From the NCBI GenBank assembly GCA_031289385.1, contig JAITPP010000325.1, positions 1-7,296 on the forward strand: 7,296 nucleotides of DNA, read 5' to 3'. This document shows positions 1-5,153 of the stretch, piece by piece; the stretch's first letter is position 1, and each line of letters starts with the position of its first letter. This DNA comes from Prevotellaceae bacterium (lineage in GTDB: Bacteria > Bacteroidota > Bacteroidia > Bacteroidales > UBA932). Under the pieces are notes generated by a model, which saw only the letters and a list, made by a program, of their open reading frames with translations, made no database searches and was not told where the DNA came from. Made by a program: the position numbers and the translations under genes.

Positions 1-23
1 CCTTAAAAAGTTCATTAAATAAC

Positions 24-172
24 CGGCAAGGATAAAAAAAGAAAAAGTCCTTGCCGCTGTTCGGTAGCCAAGTTTGCAGCAAATCTACCGGACAGTTTTC
101 AGGTGCCTGAGCAACCTTAGGCAAGGACTTAGTTTCTTGCAGGTGCGGGGCGCCTTTTTGCGCCCACACCGG
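24..172 (+). ncRNA. Candidate structured RNA or cis-regulatory leader with two competing folds
   Basis: This stretch is clearly richer in G and C than its AT-rich flanks and is full of perfect complementarity. Positions 45-55 pair with 120-130 (11 bp) and enclose a second 11-bp stem, 57-67 with 85-95, containing one G-U pair. A short tcag/ctga hairpin (99-102 with 107-110) follows. A third strong hairpin spans 142-170: GGTG/CACC outside, GGGCGC/GCGCCC inside, loop cttttt. Positions 24-32 can instead pair with 48-56 (9 bp), which excludes the 45-55/120-130 stem. I do not recognise a known family: no tmRNA, RNase P, SRP RNA or 6S hallmarks are seen. The strand is uncertain, since the stems exist on both. 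No T-run follows the last hairpin on the plus strand. The short open frames here lack starts and look fortuitous. Confidence 0.45.
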
Positions 173-213
173 ACAACAAAAGTAGTAAAAATAATTTAAA
201 CAGGTATTTGGTT

Positions 214-315
214 ATGAAAATAAAATGGGTGTGGTTTAGAATACAATGGTGGGTAACTGCCTTTCCCGAACAATGGGCGTTCATTGTGTTGTGGTTGTTG
301 GATTGGTTGTTTTGA
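214..315 (+). CDS. Possible tryptophan-rich micro-protein (33 aa)
   Basis: ATG to TGA gives 33 residues, seven of them Trp (residues 5, 7, 12, 13, 21, 27, 31). The C-terminal half is hydrophobic (residues 21-33, AFIVLWLLDWLF) and the N-terminus is basic (MKIK). If made, it would probably be membrane-associated. I recognise no family. No Bacteroidota promoter box or Shine-Dalgarno is clear upstream, though Shine-Dalgarno absence is normal here. Its frame is open without a stop from about 133. The gene sits between a candidate structured RNA and tRNA-Leu. The Trp content suggests either an uncharacterised small membrane protein or a leader peptide, but no biosynthetic gene follows that a leader could control. 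A chance ORF in TGG/TTG-rich sequence is the main alternative. Confidence 0.3.
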   Translation: MKIKWVWFRIQWWVTAFPEQWAFIVLWLLDWLF

Positions 316-353
316 AAACAGTAAAATTATATTCGTAATTTCTAATTTTTTAT

Positions 354-361
354 TACCTTTG
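354..361 (+). promoter_or_regulatory. -7 box of tRNA-Leu promoter (TACCTTTG)
   Basis: TACCTTTG matches the Bacteroidota -7 consensus TAnnTTTG exactly and lies 11 bp before the tRNA, so transcription would begin just ahead of the mature 5' end. The same octamer serves as the rpsU -7 box. A convincing -33 TTTG is not seen; the nearest match is TTCG at 332-335, with an 18-bp spacer. Confidence 0.65.
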
Positions 362-372
362 TACCCCCAAAT

Positions 373-454
373 GCGGGCATGGCGTAATTGGTAGCCGCGC
401 CAGACTTAGGATCTGGTGCCGTAAGGCGTGGGGGTTCGAGTCCCTTTGCCCGCA
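373..454 (+). tRNA. tRNA-Leu (anticodon UAG)
   Basis: This is a class II tRNA of 82 nt. Acceptor strand GCGGGCA (373-379) pairs with TGCCCGC (447-453), and the discriminator base is A454. The anticodon stem CCAGA/TCTGG encloses the loop CTTAGGA, with anticodon TAG at 407-409, so it reads CUN leucine codons, CUA in particular. The long variable arm with inner gcc/ggc stem and gtaa loop is typical of tRNA-Leu. The T loop is TTCGAGT, and two T-stem pairs are G-U. The CCA end is not encoded (CAAA follows), so CCA must be added after transcription. Confidence 0.97.
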
Positions 455-457
455 CAA

Positions 458-496
458 AAAAAGGCAGAAGACATAAAATTTGACTTCTGCTTTTTT
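458..496 (+). terminator. Intrinsic terminator of tRNA-Leu
   Basis: GCAGAAG (464-470) pairs with CTTCTGC (484-490) around a 13-nt loop, and TTTTTT follows at 491-496. The A-run before the stem can extend pairing with the T-run. It separates the tRNA from tig, so tig needs readthrough or its own weak promoter. Confidence 0.85.
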
Positions 497-528
497 AATA
501 AAATACAAAATCAATAAAAATAAAAAAT

Positions 529-1866
529 ATGGATATTATAAAACAAAATATCGATGAACTTGGAGCATTATTAAAAGTGCAAATAGTAAAAAATGATTAC
601 GAAGAAAACGTAAAAAAATCGCTGAGCACTTATCGCCGCAAAGCCGAAATAAAAGGATTTCGCCCCGGAATGGCACCAATGATATTAATTCAAAAAATGT
701 ACGGACGCGCCGTTTTGCTCGAAGAAATAAATAAATTAATATCCGACTCGCTCGGGAAATATATCGAAGACGAAAAACTTGATATAGTAGGCGAGCCAAT
801 TCCTTGCGACGACGAGCAGCAAACGATAGATTGGGACAATCAAAGCGATTTTGAATTTGTTTACGAAATAGGCTATGCGCCTAAATACGAACTCAAAATA
901 AACGAAATAACAGACGTTCCTTTTTATAAAATAACCGTTAGCGAAGAAGACAAAAACAAACAAATTGATGCCATGCGCCAACGCTACGGGAAATTTGATG
1001 AAGGCGAAGCGATAGACGAAACCGCTATTGTAAAAGCCAATCTTAGTCAGGACGGCGAAAACGCAATAAAAATTGAAGATACATACATATCGATGCGAAC
1101 GTTGGAAAACGACGAACAAAAAGCACCGCTTATTGGTTTGAAAGTGGGCGATACCATTGATATTGACATAAATACAATCTACACAAAAGATGAAGACAAA
1201 GCAGCACTGCTGAAAATTAAAAAAGAAGAATTAGACGGTATAAATCCCAAATTCAGCATTACGATAAACGAAGTACGAACATTCCAAAAAGCCGAAATAA
1301 ATCAGGAATTTTTTGATAAAGCATACGGCAAAGACAATGTAAAAAGCGAAGAAGAATTTTTACAGCGCGTAACCGACGAAATGACAGGGATTTATGAAGA
1401 AGAAAGCAACTATAAATTTTCGATAGATGTACGCAAAAAACTAATTGAAAAAGCCGATTTGAAATATCCCGAAACATTTATTAAAAAATGGCTTTTACTA
1501 ATCAACGAAAACAAACTTACGGCAGAGCAAATAGACAAAGATTTTAACGAATTTTTGAAAGATTTAGGCTGGCAAACCATTCGCGATAACATTGCAAAAG
1601 AAAACAATATACAAATTGAACAGGACGACATAAAAGCACAAGCCATAAAAATAACACAATTTCAGTTACAACAATACGGATTAAGCAACTTGCCCTACGA
1701 ACAACTTGAAGGCTTTGCACAGCGTATTCTTGACGACAAAAAACAACTTCGCGGAATTGTAGAAAAAGTTATCGACGATAAAGTTTTTGAATATTTAAAA
1801 ACAGCAGTAAAACTCGATGAAAAAAACATAAGCATCGATGAATTGACAGAACTTTATGAGAAATAA
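529..1866 (+). CDS. tig: Trigger factor, ribosome-associated chaperone
   Basis: Trigger factor binds near the ribosomal exit tunnel and shields nascent chains; many members also have a peptidyl-prolyl isomerase (FKBP-like) domain. The 445-residue length is normal. Residues 1 to about 130 form the ribosome-binding domain, with the signature GFRPGMAP at 43-50 corresponding to the family GFRxGxxP loop that docks on uL23. The central FKBP-like region (roughly 150-240) is poorly conserved, as is common in Bacteroidota, so isomerase activity is uncertain. The remainder is the Lys/Glu-rich helical C-terminal chaperone domain. The start is the first ATG, preceded by an A-rich stretch without Shine-Dalgarno, normal for the phylum. 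No TAnnTTTG box lies between the tRNA terminator and the ATG. In many Bacteroidota clpP-clpX follow tig; here rpsU follows. Confidence 0.95.
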   Translation: MDIIKQNIDELGALLKVQIVKNDYEENVKKSLSTYRRKAEIKGFRPGMAPMILIQKMYGRAVLLEEINKLISDSLGKYIEDEKLDIVGEPIPCDDEQQTIDWDNQSDFEFVYEIGYAPKYELKINEITDVPFYKITVSEEDKNKQIDAMRQRYGKFDEGEAIDETAIVKANLSQDGENAIKIEDTYISMRTLENDEQKAPLIGLKVGDTIDIDINTIYTKDEDKAALLKIKKEELDGINPKFSITINEVRTFQKAEINQEFFDKAYGKDNVKSEEEFLQRVTDEMTGIYEEESNYKFSIDVRKKLIEKADLKYPETFIKKWLLLINENKLTAEQIDKDFNEFLKDLGWQTIRDNIAKENNIQIEQDDIKAQAIKITQFQLQQYGLSNLPYEQLEGFAQRILDDKKQLRGIVEKVIDDKVFEYLKTAVKLDEKNISIDELTELYEK

Positions 1867-1950
1867 GAACAGAAAACTGTTAAACGAAACGGCTAATTAA
1901 CTAAATTTAACAGATTGAAAAAATATATTTTCCAAAAAAAAACACAATTT

Positions 1951-1983
1951 TTTGTGCAGATAAATAAAAAAAATATACCTTTG
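1951..1983 (+). promoter_or_regulatory. rpsU promoter (TTTG-N21-TACCTTTG)
   Basis: A -33 box TTTG (1951-1954) and a -7 box TACCTTTG (1976-1983) are separated by 21 bp, within the accepted Bacteroidota spacing. The start would fall near 1989, giving an rpsU leader of roughly 27 nt that contains the Shine-Dalgarno. A small CACAA/TTGTG hairpin (1943-1956) overlaps the -33 box and is probably incidental. Confidence 0.85.
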
Positions 1984-1998
1984 CAGCCCGAAACAAAA

Positions 1999-2006
1999 AG
2001 GAGGTG
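1999..2006 (+). promoter_or_regulatory. Strong Shine-Dalgarno of rpsU (AGGAGGTG)
   Basis: AGGAGGTG is complementary to the 16S 3' end and sits 9 nt before the ATG at 2016. The other plus-strand genes here have no comparable site. It selects ATG 2016 over the in-frame GTG at 2004, which lies inside the Shine-Dalgarno itself. Work on Flavobacterium johnsoniae indicates that bS21-containing ribosomes hide their anti-Shine-Dalgarno, while bS21-lacking ribosomes favour rpsU mRNA, so this site is probably an autoregulatory element. Confidence 0.85.
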
Positions 2007-2015
2007 CATTGTGCA

Positions 2016-2207
2016 ATGATAATAATTCCCATAAAAGAAGGCGAAAATATCGAAAGAGCGTTAAAAAAATTCAAACGTAAATTCGATAAGACAGGTGTTG
2101 TTCGAGAACTCCGTACTCGCCAAACTTTTGTCAAAAAATCGGTACGACGTAGAGATGAAATGAAACACGCTGTCTATGTTCAACAATTACAACAGACAGA
2201 AGACTAA
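2016..2207 (+). CDS. rpsU: 30S ribosomal protein bS21
   Basis: bS21 is a small basic protein of the 30S platform, near bS18, bS6 and the 3' end of 16S rRNA. The product has 63 residues and starts MIIIPIKEGENIE, as Bacteroidota bS21 proteins do. A basic helix with FKRKFDKTG follows at 19-27, then TRQTFVKKS and a helical tail ending YVQQLQQTED. Tyr54 is the position reported to contact the anti-Shine-Dalgarno in Flavobacterium, so the sequestration mechanism is probably present. An upstream in-frame GTG would add MHCA, but it overlaps the Shine-Dalgarno and is not homologous to known N-termini. The gene has its own promoter and terminator, so it can be a monocistronic, autoregulated unit. Confidence 0.97.
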   Translation: MIIIPIKEGENIERALKKFKRKFDKTGVVRELRTRQTFVKKSVRRRDEMKHAVYVQQLQQTED

Positions 2208-2229
2208 ATAGATAAAAAATATTGATGAT

Positions 2230-2266
2230 AAAAGAGTGAAATTTTTGGTAAATTCACTCTTTTGTT
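2230..2266 (+). terminator. Intrinsic terminator of rpsU
   Basis: AAAAGAGTGAA (2230-2240) pairs perfectly with TTCACTCTTTT (2253-2263) around a 12-nt loop. The T-run forms the 3' part of the stem and GTTGTATATTT follows. The loop contains the TTTG used as the -33 box of the next gene, so terminator and promoter are interleaved. Confidence 0.8.
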
Positions 2267-2275
2267 GTATATTTG
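2244..2275 (+). promoter_or_regulatory. Promoter of the Xer recombinase gene (TTTG-N20-TATATTTG)
   Basis: A -33 box TTTG (2244-2247) and a -7 box TATATTTG (2268-2275) match the Bacteroidota consensus exactly with a 20-bp spacer. The -33 box lies in the loop of the rpsU terminator. Transcription would start about 2280-2282, at or beside the ATG at 2281, which implies a leaderless or nearly leaderless mRNA. Confidence 0.7.
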
Positions 2276-2280
2276 AGGCG

Positions 2281-3159
2281 ATGTTAGAGATGTATATAAA
2301 ATATTTGGAAGCCGAAAAACGTTGTTCATCTAATACGGTAGAGGCGTATAAATCAGATTTGCTTGGTTTTTTTGAAGCCATTAATTTTAACGAATCCGTA
2401 GAAGATATTAGCGAAATACAAATGTCGGAAATTCGCGAATGGGTGCTTGAGTTAATGAACAGCAACCACAATCCGCGAACAATAAATCGTAAATTATCGG
2501 CGTTAAACGGATTTTTCAAATACATGATTCGCGAAAGAATTATTGAGTCAAATCCCATAAACAAAATAATATTACTCAAAGAAAAAAAACGACTTCCCGT
2601 ATTTTTAGAAGAAAAAAAACTTAATAACTACCTTGATGTTACCGACGATGTACTCGACAACTATTTCGACATACGCGACCAAACAATAATAGAACTGCTG
2701 TACGCAACAGGCATACGCCGCGACGAACTTATAAATATCAAACTAAAAGACGTATATGACGATTATATAAAAGTAATGGGAAAAGGCAAAAAAGAACGAC
2801 TGATACCACTTACAAACAACCTCTGCATTTGGATGCACCGATTAATAATCAAATACAGAAAAACATTTCCGACATTAGACAACGAGTATGTTTTTATAAC
2901 AAACAAATGCAGAAAAATTTACCCGAATTTTGTTTACCGATTAATAAAACAAAAACTTACAATAGCAGGATTTACAGGAAAAAAAAGTCCGCACGTGCTG
3001 CGCCATACATTTGCAACACACCTGCTAAACAACGGAGCAGATTTAAATTCAATAAAAACAGTATTGGGACATTCGAGTTTGGCGGCAACACAAATTTATA
3101 CACACACAACATTTGAAGATTTAAAACGAATACATAACAAATCGCATCCGCGAAAATAA
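2281..3159 (+). CDS. xerC: Tyrosine recombinase, XerC/XerD type
   Basis: Xer recombinases cut and rejoin DNA at dif to resolve chromosome dimers. The 292-residue length is typical. Residues 1 to about 85 are the SAM-like core-binding domain (EKRCSSNTVEAYKSDL near 12-27). The catalytic domain shows the full set: Arg146 (ATGIRRDEL), Lys168 (GKGKKER), His238 and Arg241 (HVLRH), His264 (GHSS) and the nucleophile Tyr273 (QIYTH). ATG 2281 is preferred because family N-termini align there and the 15-residue extension from GTG 2236 would run through the rpsU terminator stem. An ATG at 2290 (residue 4) is the alternative, giving a leader of about 9 nt. The rpsU - xer - hpf order is usual for Bacteroidota, so this is the housekeeping enzyme rather than a mobile-element integrase. 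XerC versus XerD cannot be settled here. Confidence 0.93.
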   Translation: MLEMYIKYLEAEKRCSSNTVEAYKSDLLGFFEAINFNESVEDISEIQMSEIREWVLELMNSNHNPRTINRKLSALNGFFKYMIRERIIESNPINKIILLKEKKRLPVFLEEKKLNNYLDVTDDVLDNYFDIRDQTIIELLYATGIRRDELINIKLKDVYDDYIKVMGKGKKERLIPLTNNLCIWMHRLIIKYRKTFPTLDNEYVFITNKCRKIYPNFVYRLIKQKLTIAGFTGKKSPHVLRHTFATHLLNNGADLNSIKTVLGHSSLAATQIYTHTTFEDLKRIHNKSHPRK

Positions 3160-3297
3160 ATTAATTATAAACACGTTAGCGATGAAAAATTATATTAAAA
3201 ATAAAATAGAATATCATAAAAATCAAGATAGATTAAAAAAATAAAAGGATATTAAATCCTAATTAAATTATGTTTAACACTGTAAAATAGTAAAGAC

Positions 3298-3597
3298 ATG
3301 AAAGTTGTAATTCAATCAATTAAATTCGATGCAGACAAGAAACTGCTGGATTTTGTAACAAAAAAAGTAGAAAAATTAGACAAGTTTTTCGACGGAATCG
3401 TTAAATATAACGTTACGTTGAAATTAGGAAATTCAACTGAGCCTGAGAACAAAAGAGTTGAAGTGAAAGTAACAATCCCGGGCGGCGATTTGTTTGCCGA
3501 GCGGAAATGCAAAACATTTGAAGAGGCTACACGACAATGTGTAGAAGCGTTAAAACAACAAATAAAAAAAGCAAAAGAAAAAATGAGAAACGACTAA
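3298..3597 (+). CDS. hpf: Ribosome hibernation-promoting factor, short form (HPF/RaiA family)
   Basis: HPF-family proteins bind the 30S decoding centre and inactivate ribosomes during starvation. The 99 residues cover only the N-terminal S30AE domain: the opening strand MKVVIQSIKFDA, the helix around VTKKVEKLDKFFDG (19-32), then strands with VTLKLGNS and VEVKVTIPGGDLFAE, and a long basic C-terminal helix (EEATRQ to KEKMRND). It lacks the C-terminal dimerisation domain of long HPF, so it is not expected to make 100S dimers by itself in the long-HPF manner. It follows the recombinase gene by 138 bp of AT-rich sequence without a terminator, so co-transcription is possible. TATGTTTA (3269-3276) is a near match to a -7 box but lacks a -33 partner. 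The ATG has no Shine-Dalgarno, normal here. Confidence 0.94.
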   Translation: MKVVIQSIKFDADKKLLDFVTKKVEKLDKFFDGIVKYNVTLKLGNSTEPENKRVEVKVTIPGGDLFAERKCKTFEEATRQCVEALKQQIKKAKEKMRND

Positions 3598-3632
3598 CAA
3601 ATTAAATGTAATATTAAAAATTATTACCAAAT

Positions 3633-3673
3633 GTTCGCGGAGCAGATTAATTTCACTCCGCGAACTGTTTTTT
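3633..3673 (+). terminator. Strong intrinsic terminator after hpf
   Basis: GTTCGCGGAG (3633-3642) pairs perfectly with CTCCGCGAAC (3656-3665), a 10-bp GC-rich stem with a 13-nt loop. TG and a run of seven T follow. It closes the plus-strand block. A short open frame beginning at 3631 runs through it and is therefore not believed. Confidence 0.92.
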
Positions 3674-3894
3674 ACAAAGCAGGAAAAATACACGCAATCG
3701 GGGGTGCAAAAATAACTATCAAAAATTGGTTGAAAAAGAGCATTTTTCGCCTTTCATATTTATCTAATATTCAATTATTTGAAGATATGTTACAACATGA
3801 AGGCTTGCGTAATATAAAATGTTGTAAATGCGAGCATCCGTTTATTTCCTTCTCGGAATAATAAAAAATCTGCGTAATCTGCGTGCAAAAATCT
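3674..3894. other. Gene-poor spacer with inverted repeat and tandem 9-mer
   Basis: No convincing gene is seen. A 76-codon open frame (3631-3861) covers most of it, but its ATG lies in the terminator and its product resembles nothing I know. TTACAACAT (3789-3797) and ATGTTGTAA (3821-3829 by eye) form a 9-bp inverted repeat with a loop of about 23 nt. At 3869-3886 there is a tandem ATCTGCGTA / ATCTGCGTG just after the minus-strand GNAT gene. No tRNA fold was found, although a tRNA cluster and tuf often follow hpf in Bacteroidales. Confidence 0.4.
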
Positions 3895-4905
3895 TTACTC
3901 GCTAATCATCAAACTCATATAAGGCAATTTATTCCAAAAAATAAACCACGCAAGTTGTCGGATATTAAAAGTGTTTTCGACAGCGTGTAATTGCGTTTTT
4001 TTGCATTGGGCATTTGCTATTGTGTAAAAACCTGTGTTTTCGGGAATAATGTCGTCTTTTACAAAAATTGTTGTTTCGTACTTGGGGTGAGTGGCGGCGT
4101 AAAGCGTCAGCATTTTTTCGGCATTTATTATTCGCATCATTCCAAACGGCTCGATATTGTGTTTTTGCGGTAAATTTATAATGAGCAAATTATCGTTTTT
4201 TGTTTTTTGAGATATTGTTTTCAACAGTGTATTTGTTATTTCGGCGGTTTCGGCAAAATGTTCGGTAATGGCAATGTCATTGTTTATACGGGTTGCAAAT
4301 GATATTCCCGCAATTTTATTTTCACATTCGGCAATTAAAATTATTCCGTTGCTGTTGTAAATATCTTGGCAAATAATTTCAAAATCGGCAAAAGAATGTT
4401 GCACGCAACAATCGCGCTCGTTCATTTTTTTGTTGAAATATGTAAACGTTTCATCTTTGTTTGCCGCAGTATATTCGTATATTTTACAGTCGTTTTTAAT
4501 ATCGAAATTGCAAGTATTAATTTGTGTTTTCGAGCGGAAAAATATGGTTTCGTAATCGTTTTTTTCATAAACATCAAACAGCCACAAATCGGCGGGAATA
4601 AGAAAAGTTGCATAAACGCCATCGGCAAATAATTGTCGGTATGTTTTTGCTAAAAGTTTTTTCATCAATCCCTGTTTGCGAAAATCGGGATGCGTGCAAA
4701 TTGCCGATAAATATGAAATATCAATAATTTTATCGAAAACGTTGATTGTATATGGAATTGCCTGCAACGCCGCAACGATAACGTTATTTTGTAATATCGT
4801 TATATTATTTTTTTCGGAATATCTTTTTTCAAAATAAAAATTTACAAATTCGTCGCTATCGTCAAAACAAAGTTTGTACAGTTTTTTTGAGTTTATCAAA
4901 TTCAT
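3895..4905 (-). CDS. Eis-like GNAT-family N-acetyltransferase
   Basis: GNAT enzymes transfer an acyl group from acyl-CoA to an amine; the substrate here is unknown. The 336-residue protein has an N-terminal GNAT domain (about 25-125). It carries the acetyl-CoA motif A, ICTHPDFRKQGLMKKLL at 69-85 (R/Q-x-x-G-x-A/G type loop at RKQGLM), and the late motif YEKNDYE at 113-119. The second half, ending NIRQLAWFIF and LPYMSLMISE, resembles the Eis/COG4552 layout of a degenerate second GNAT fold plus a terminal region, but that assignment is by general look. The start is the first usable ATG; upstream the frame has no ATG before a TAA (4954-4956). The start codon comes from the outermost unit of the tandem array that occupies its leader. 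It follows the DUF2156 gene on the same strand and may be co-transcribed with it through the repeats. No terminator was seen after it. Confidence 0.85.
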   Translation of the reverse strand: MNLINSKKLYKLCFDDSDEFVNFYFEKRYSEKNNITILQNNVIVAALQAIPYTINVFDKIIDISYLSAICTHPDFRKQGLMKKLLAKTYRQLFADGVYATFLIPADLWLFDVYEKNDYETIFFRSKTQINTCNFDIKNDCKIYEYTAANKDETFTYFNKKMNERDCCVQHSFADFEIICQDIYNSNGIILIAECENKIAGISFATRINNDIAITEHFAETAEITNTLLKTISQKTKNDNLLIINLPQKHNIEPFGMMRIINAEKMLTLYAATHPKYETTIFVKDDIIPENTGFYTIANAQCKKTQLHAVENTFNIRQLAWFIFWNKLPYMSLMISE

Positions 4906-5082
4906 AAAGTTTGTAAAGTTATAAAGTTCATAAAGTTTATCAAGTTTGTAAAGTTATAAAGTTCATAAAGTTTGTAAAGTTATAAAGTTTGTAAAGTTAT
5001 AAAGTTCATAAAGTTTGTAAAGTTATAAAGTTCATAAAGTTCATAAAGTTTGTAAAGTTATAAAGTTTGTAAAGTTATAAAG
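4903..5082. repeat. Tandem array of 9/8-bp 'taaagtt' units
   Basis: Twenty complete units and one partial unit run head to tail: cataaagtt, tgtaaagtt or tatcaagtt (9 bp) alternating with ataaagtt (8 bp). Units group into larger 17-bp (9+8) and 26-bp (9+8+9) blocks, so the array probably grew by slippage or unequal exchange of whole blocks. Unit identity is nearly perfect, which points to recent expansion or correction. There are no unique spacers, so it is not a CRISPR. The first unit supplies the CAT that is the GNAT start codon on the minus strand. Confidence 0.95.
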
Positions 5083-5085
5083 AGT

Positions 5086-5100
5086 TTTTTCAAATCAACA
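5086..5100. repeat. Array tail TTTTTCAAATCAACA, copy 1
   Basis: This non-repetitive 15-mer follows the array directly and recurs exactly at 6254-6268 after the second array. In both places GTTATAAAGA precedes it (5074-5083 and 6244-6253), with two extra bases in this copy. The shared unique tail shows that the two arrays descend from one element and are in the same orientation. Confidence 0.9.
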
Positions 5101-5153
5101 CATTATCATATTAGCATATTAACACATTAGCATATTAACACATTATCATATTA
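5098..5153. repeat. Octamer tandem array (acacatta / gcatatta / tcatatta)
   Basis: Seven exact 8-bp units lie head to tail in the order acacatta, tcatatta, gcatatta, acacatta, gcatatta, acacatta, tcatatta. The consensus is NCAYATTA. The last unit runs into the coding region: its final TTA is the TAA stop of the minus-strand DUF2156 gene. The array starts in the last bases of the preceding tail, so the two repeat types abut. Confidence 0.93.

Noticed and set aside
214..500. Trp-rich leader peptide of a trp-operon attenuator
   Set aside because: The next genes are tRNA-Leu and trigger factor; no tryptophan gene follows, and the only terminator belongs to the tRNA.
479..529. Dedicated tig promoter using TTTG at 479-482
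   Set aside because: No TAnnTTTG box lies at the needed distance, and TTTG is in the tRNA terminator hairpin.
1868..1913. Terminator after tig
   Set aside because: AACAG/CTGTT and CTGTTAAA/TTTAACAG hairpins are possible, but neither is GC-rich nor followed by a T-run.
2004..2015. GTG start extending bS21 by four residues
   Set aside because: The GTG lies inside the Shine-Dalgarno; bS21 homologues begin at the internal ATG (MIIIPIKEG).
2236..2280. GTG start extending the recombinase by 15 residues
   Set aside because: The extension would translate the rpsU terminator and the promoter; homologous N-termini and the promoter position favour ATG 2281.
2281..3159. Phage or integrative-element integrase
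   Set aside because: It lies in the conserved rpsU - hpf housekeeping context, with no attachment-site repeats or cargo genes nearby.
3182..3244. 20-codon ORF between the recombinase gene and hpf
   Set aside because: Lys/Asn-rich product as expected from random A-rich DNA, with no supporting signal.
3631..3861. 76-codon plus-strand open frame after hpf
   Set aside because: Its ATG and first codons lie in the stem of a strong terminator, and the translated sequence matches no family I know.
4903..5153. CRISPR-like array
   Set aside because: Units of 8-9 bp lie directly head to tail with no unique spacers, and no cas genes are present.
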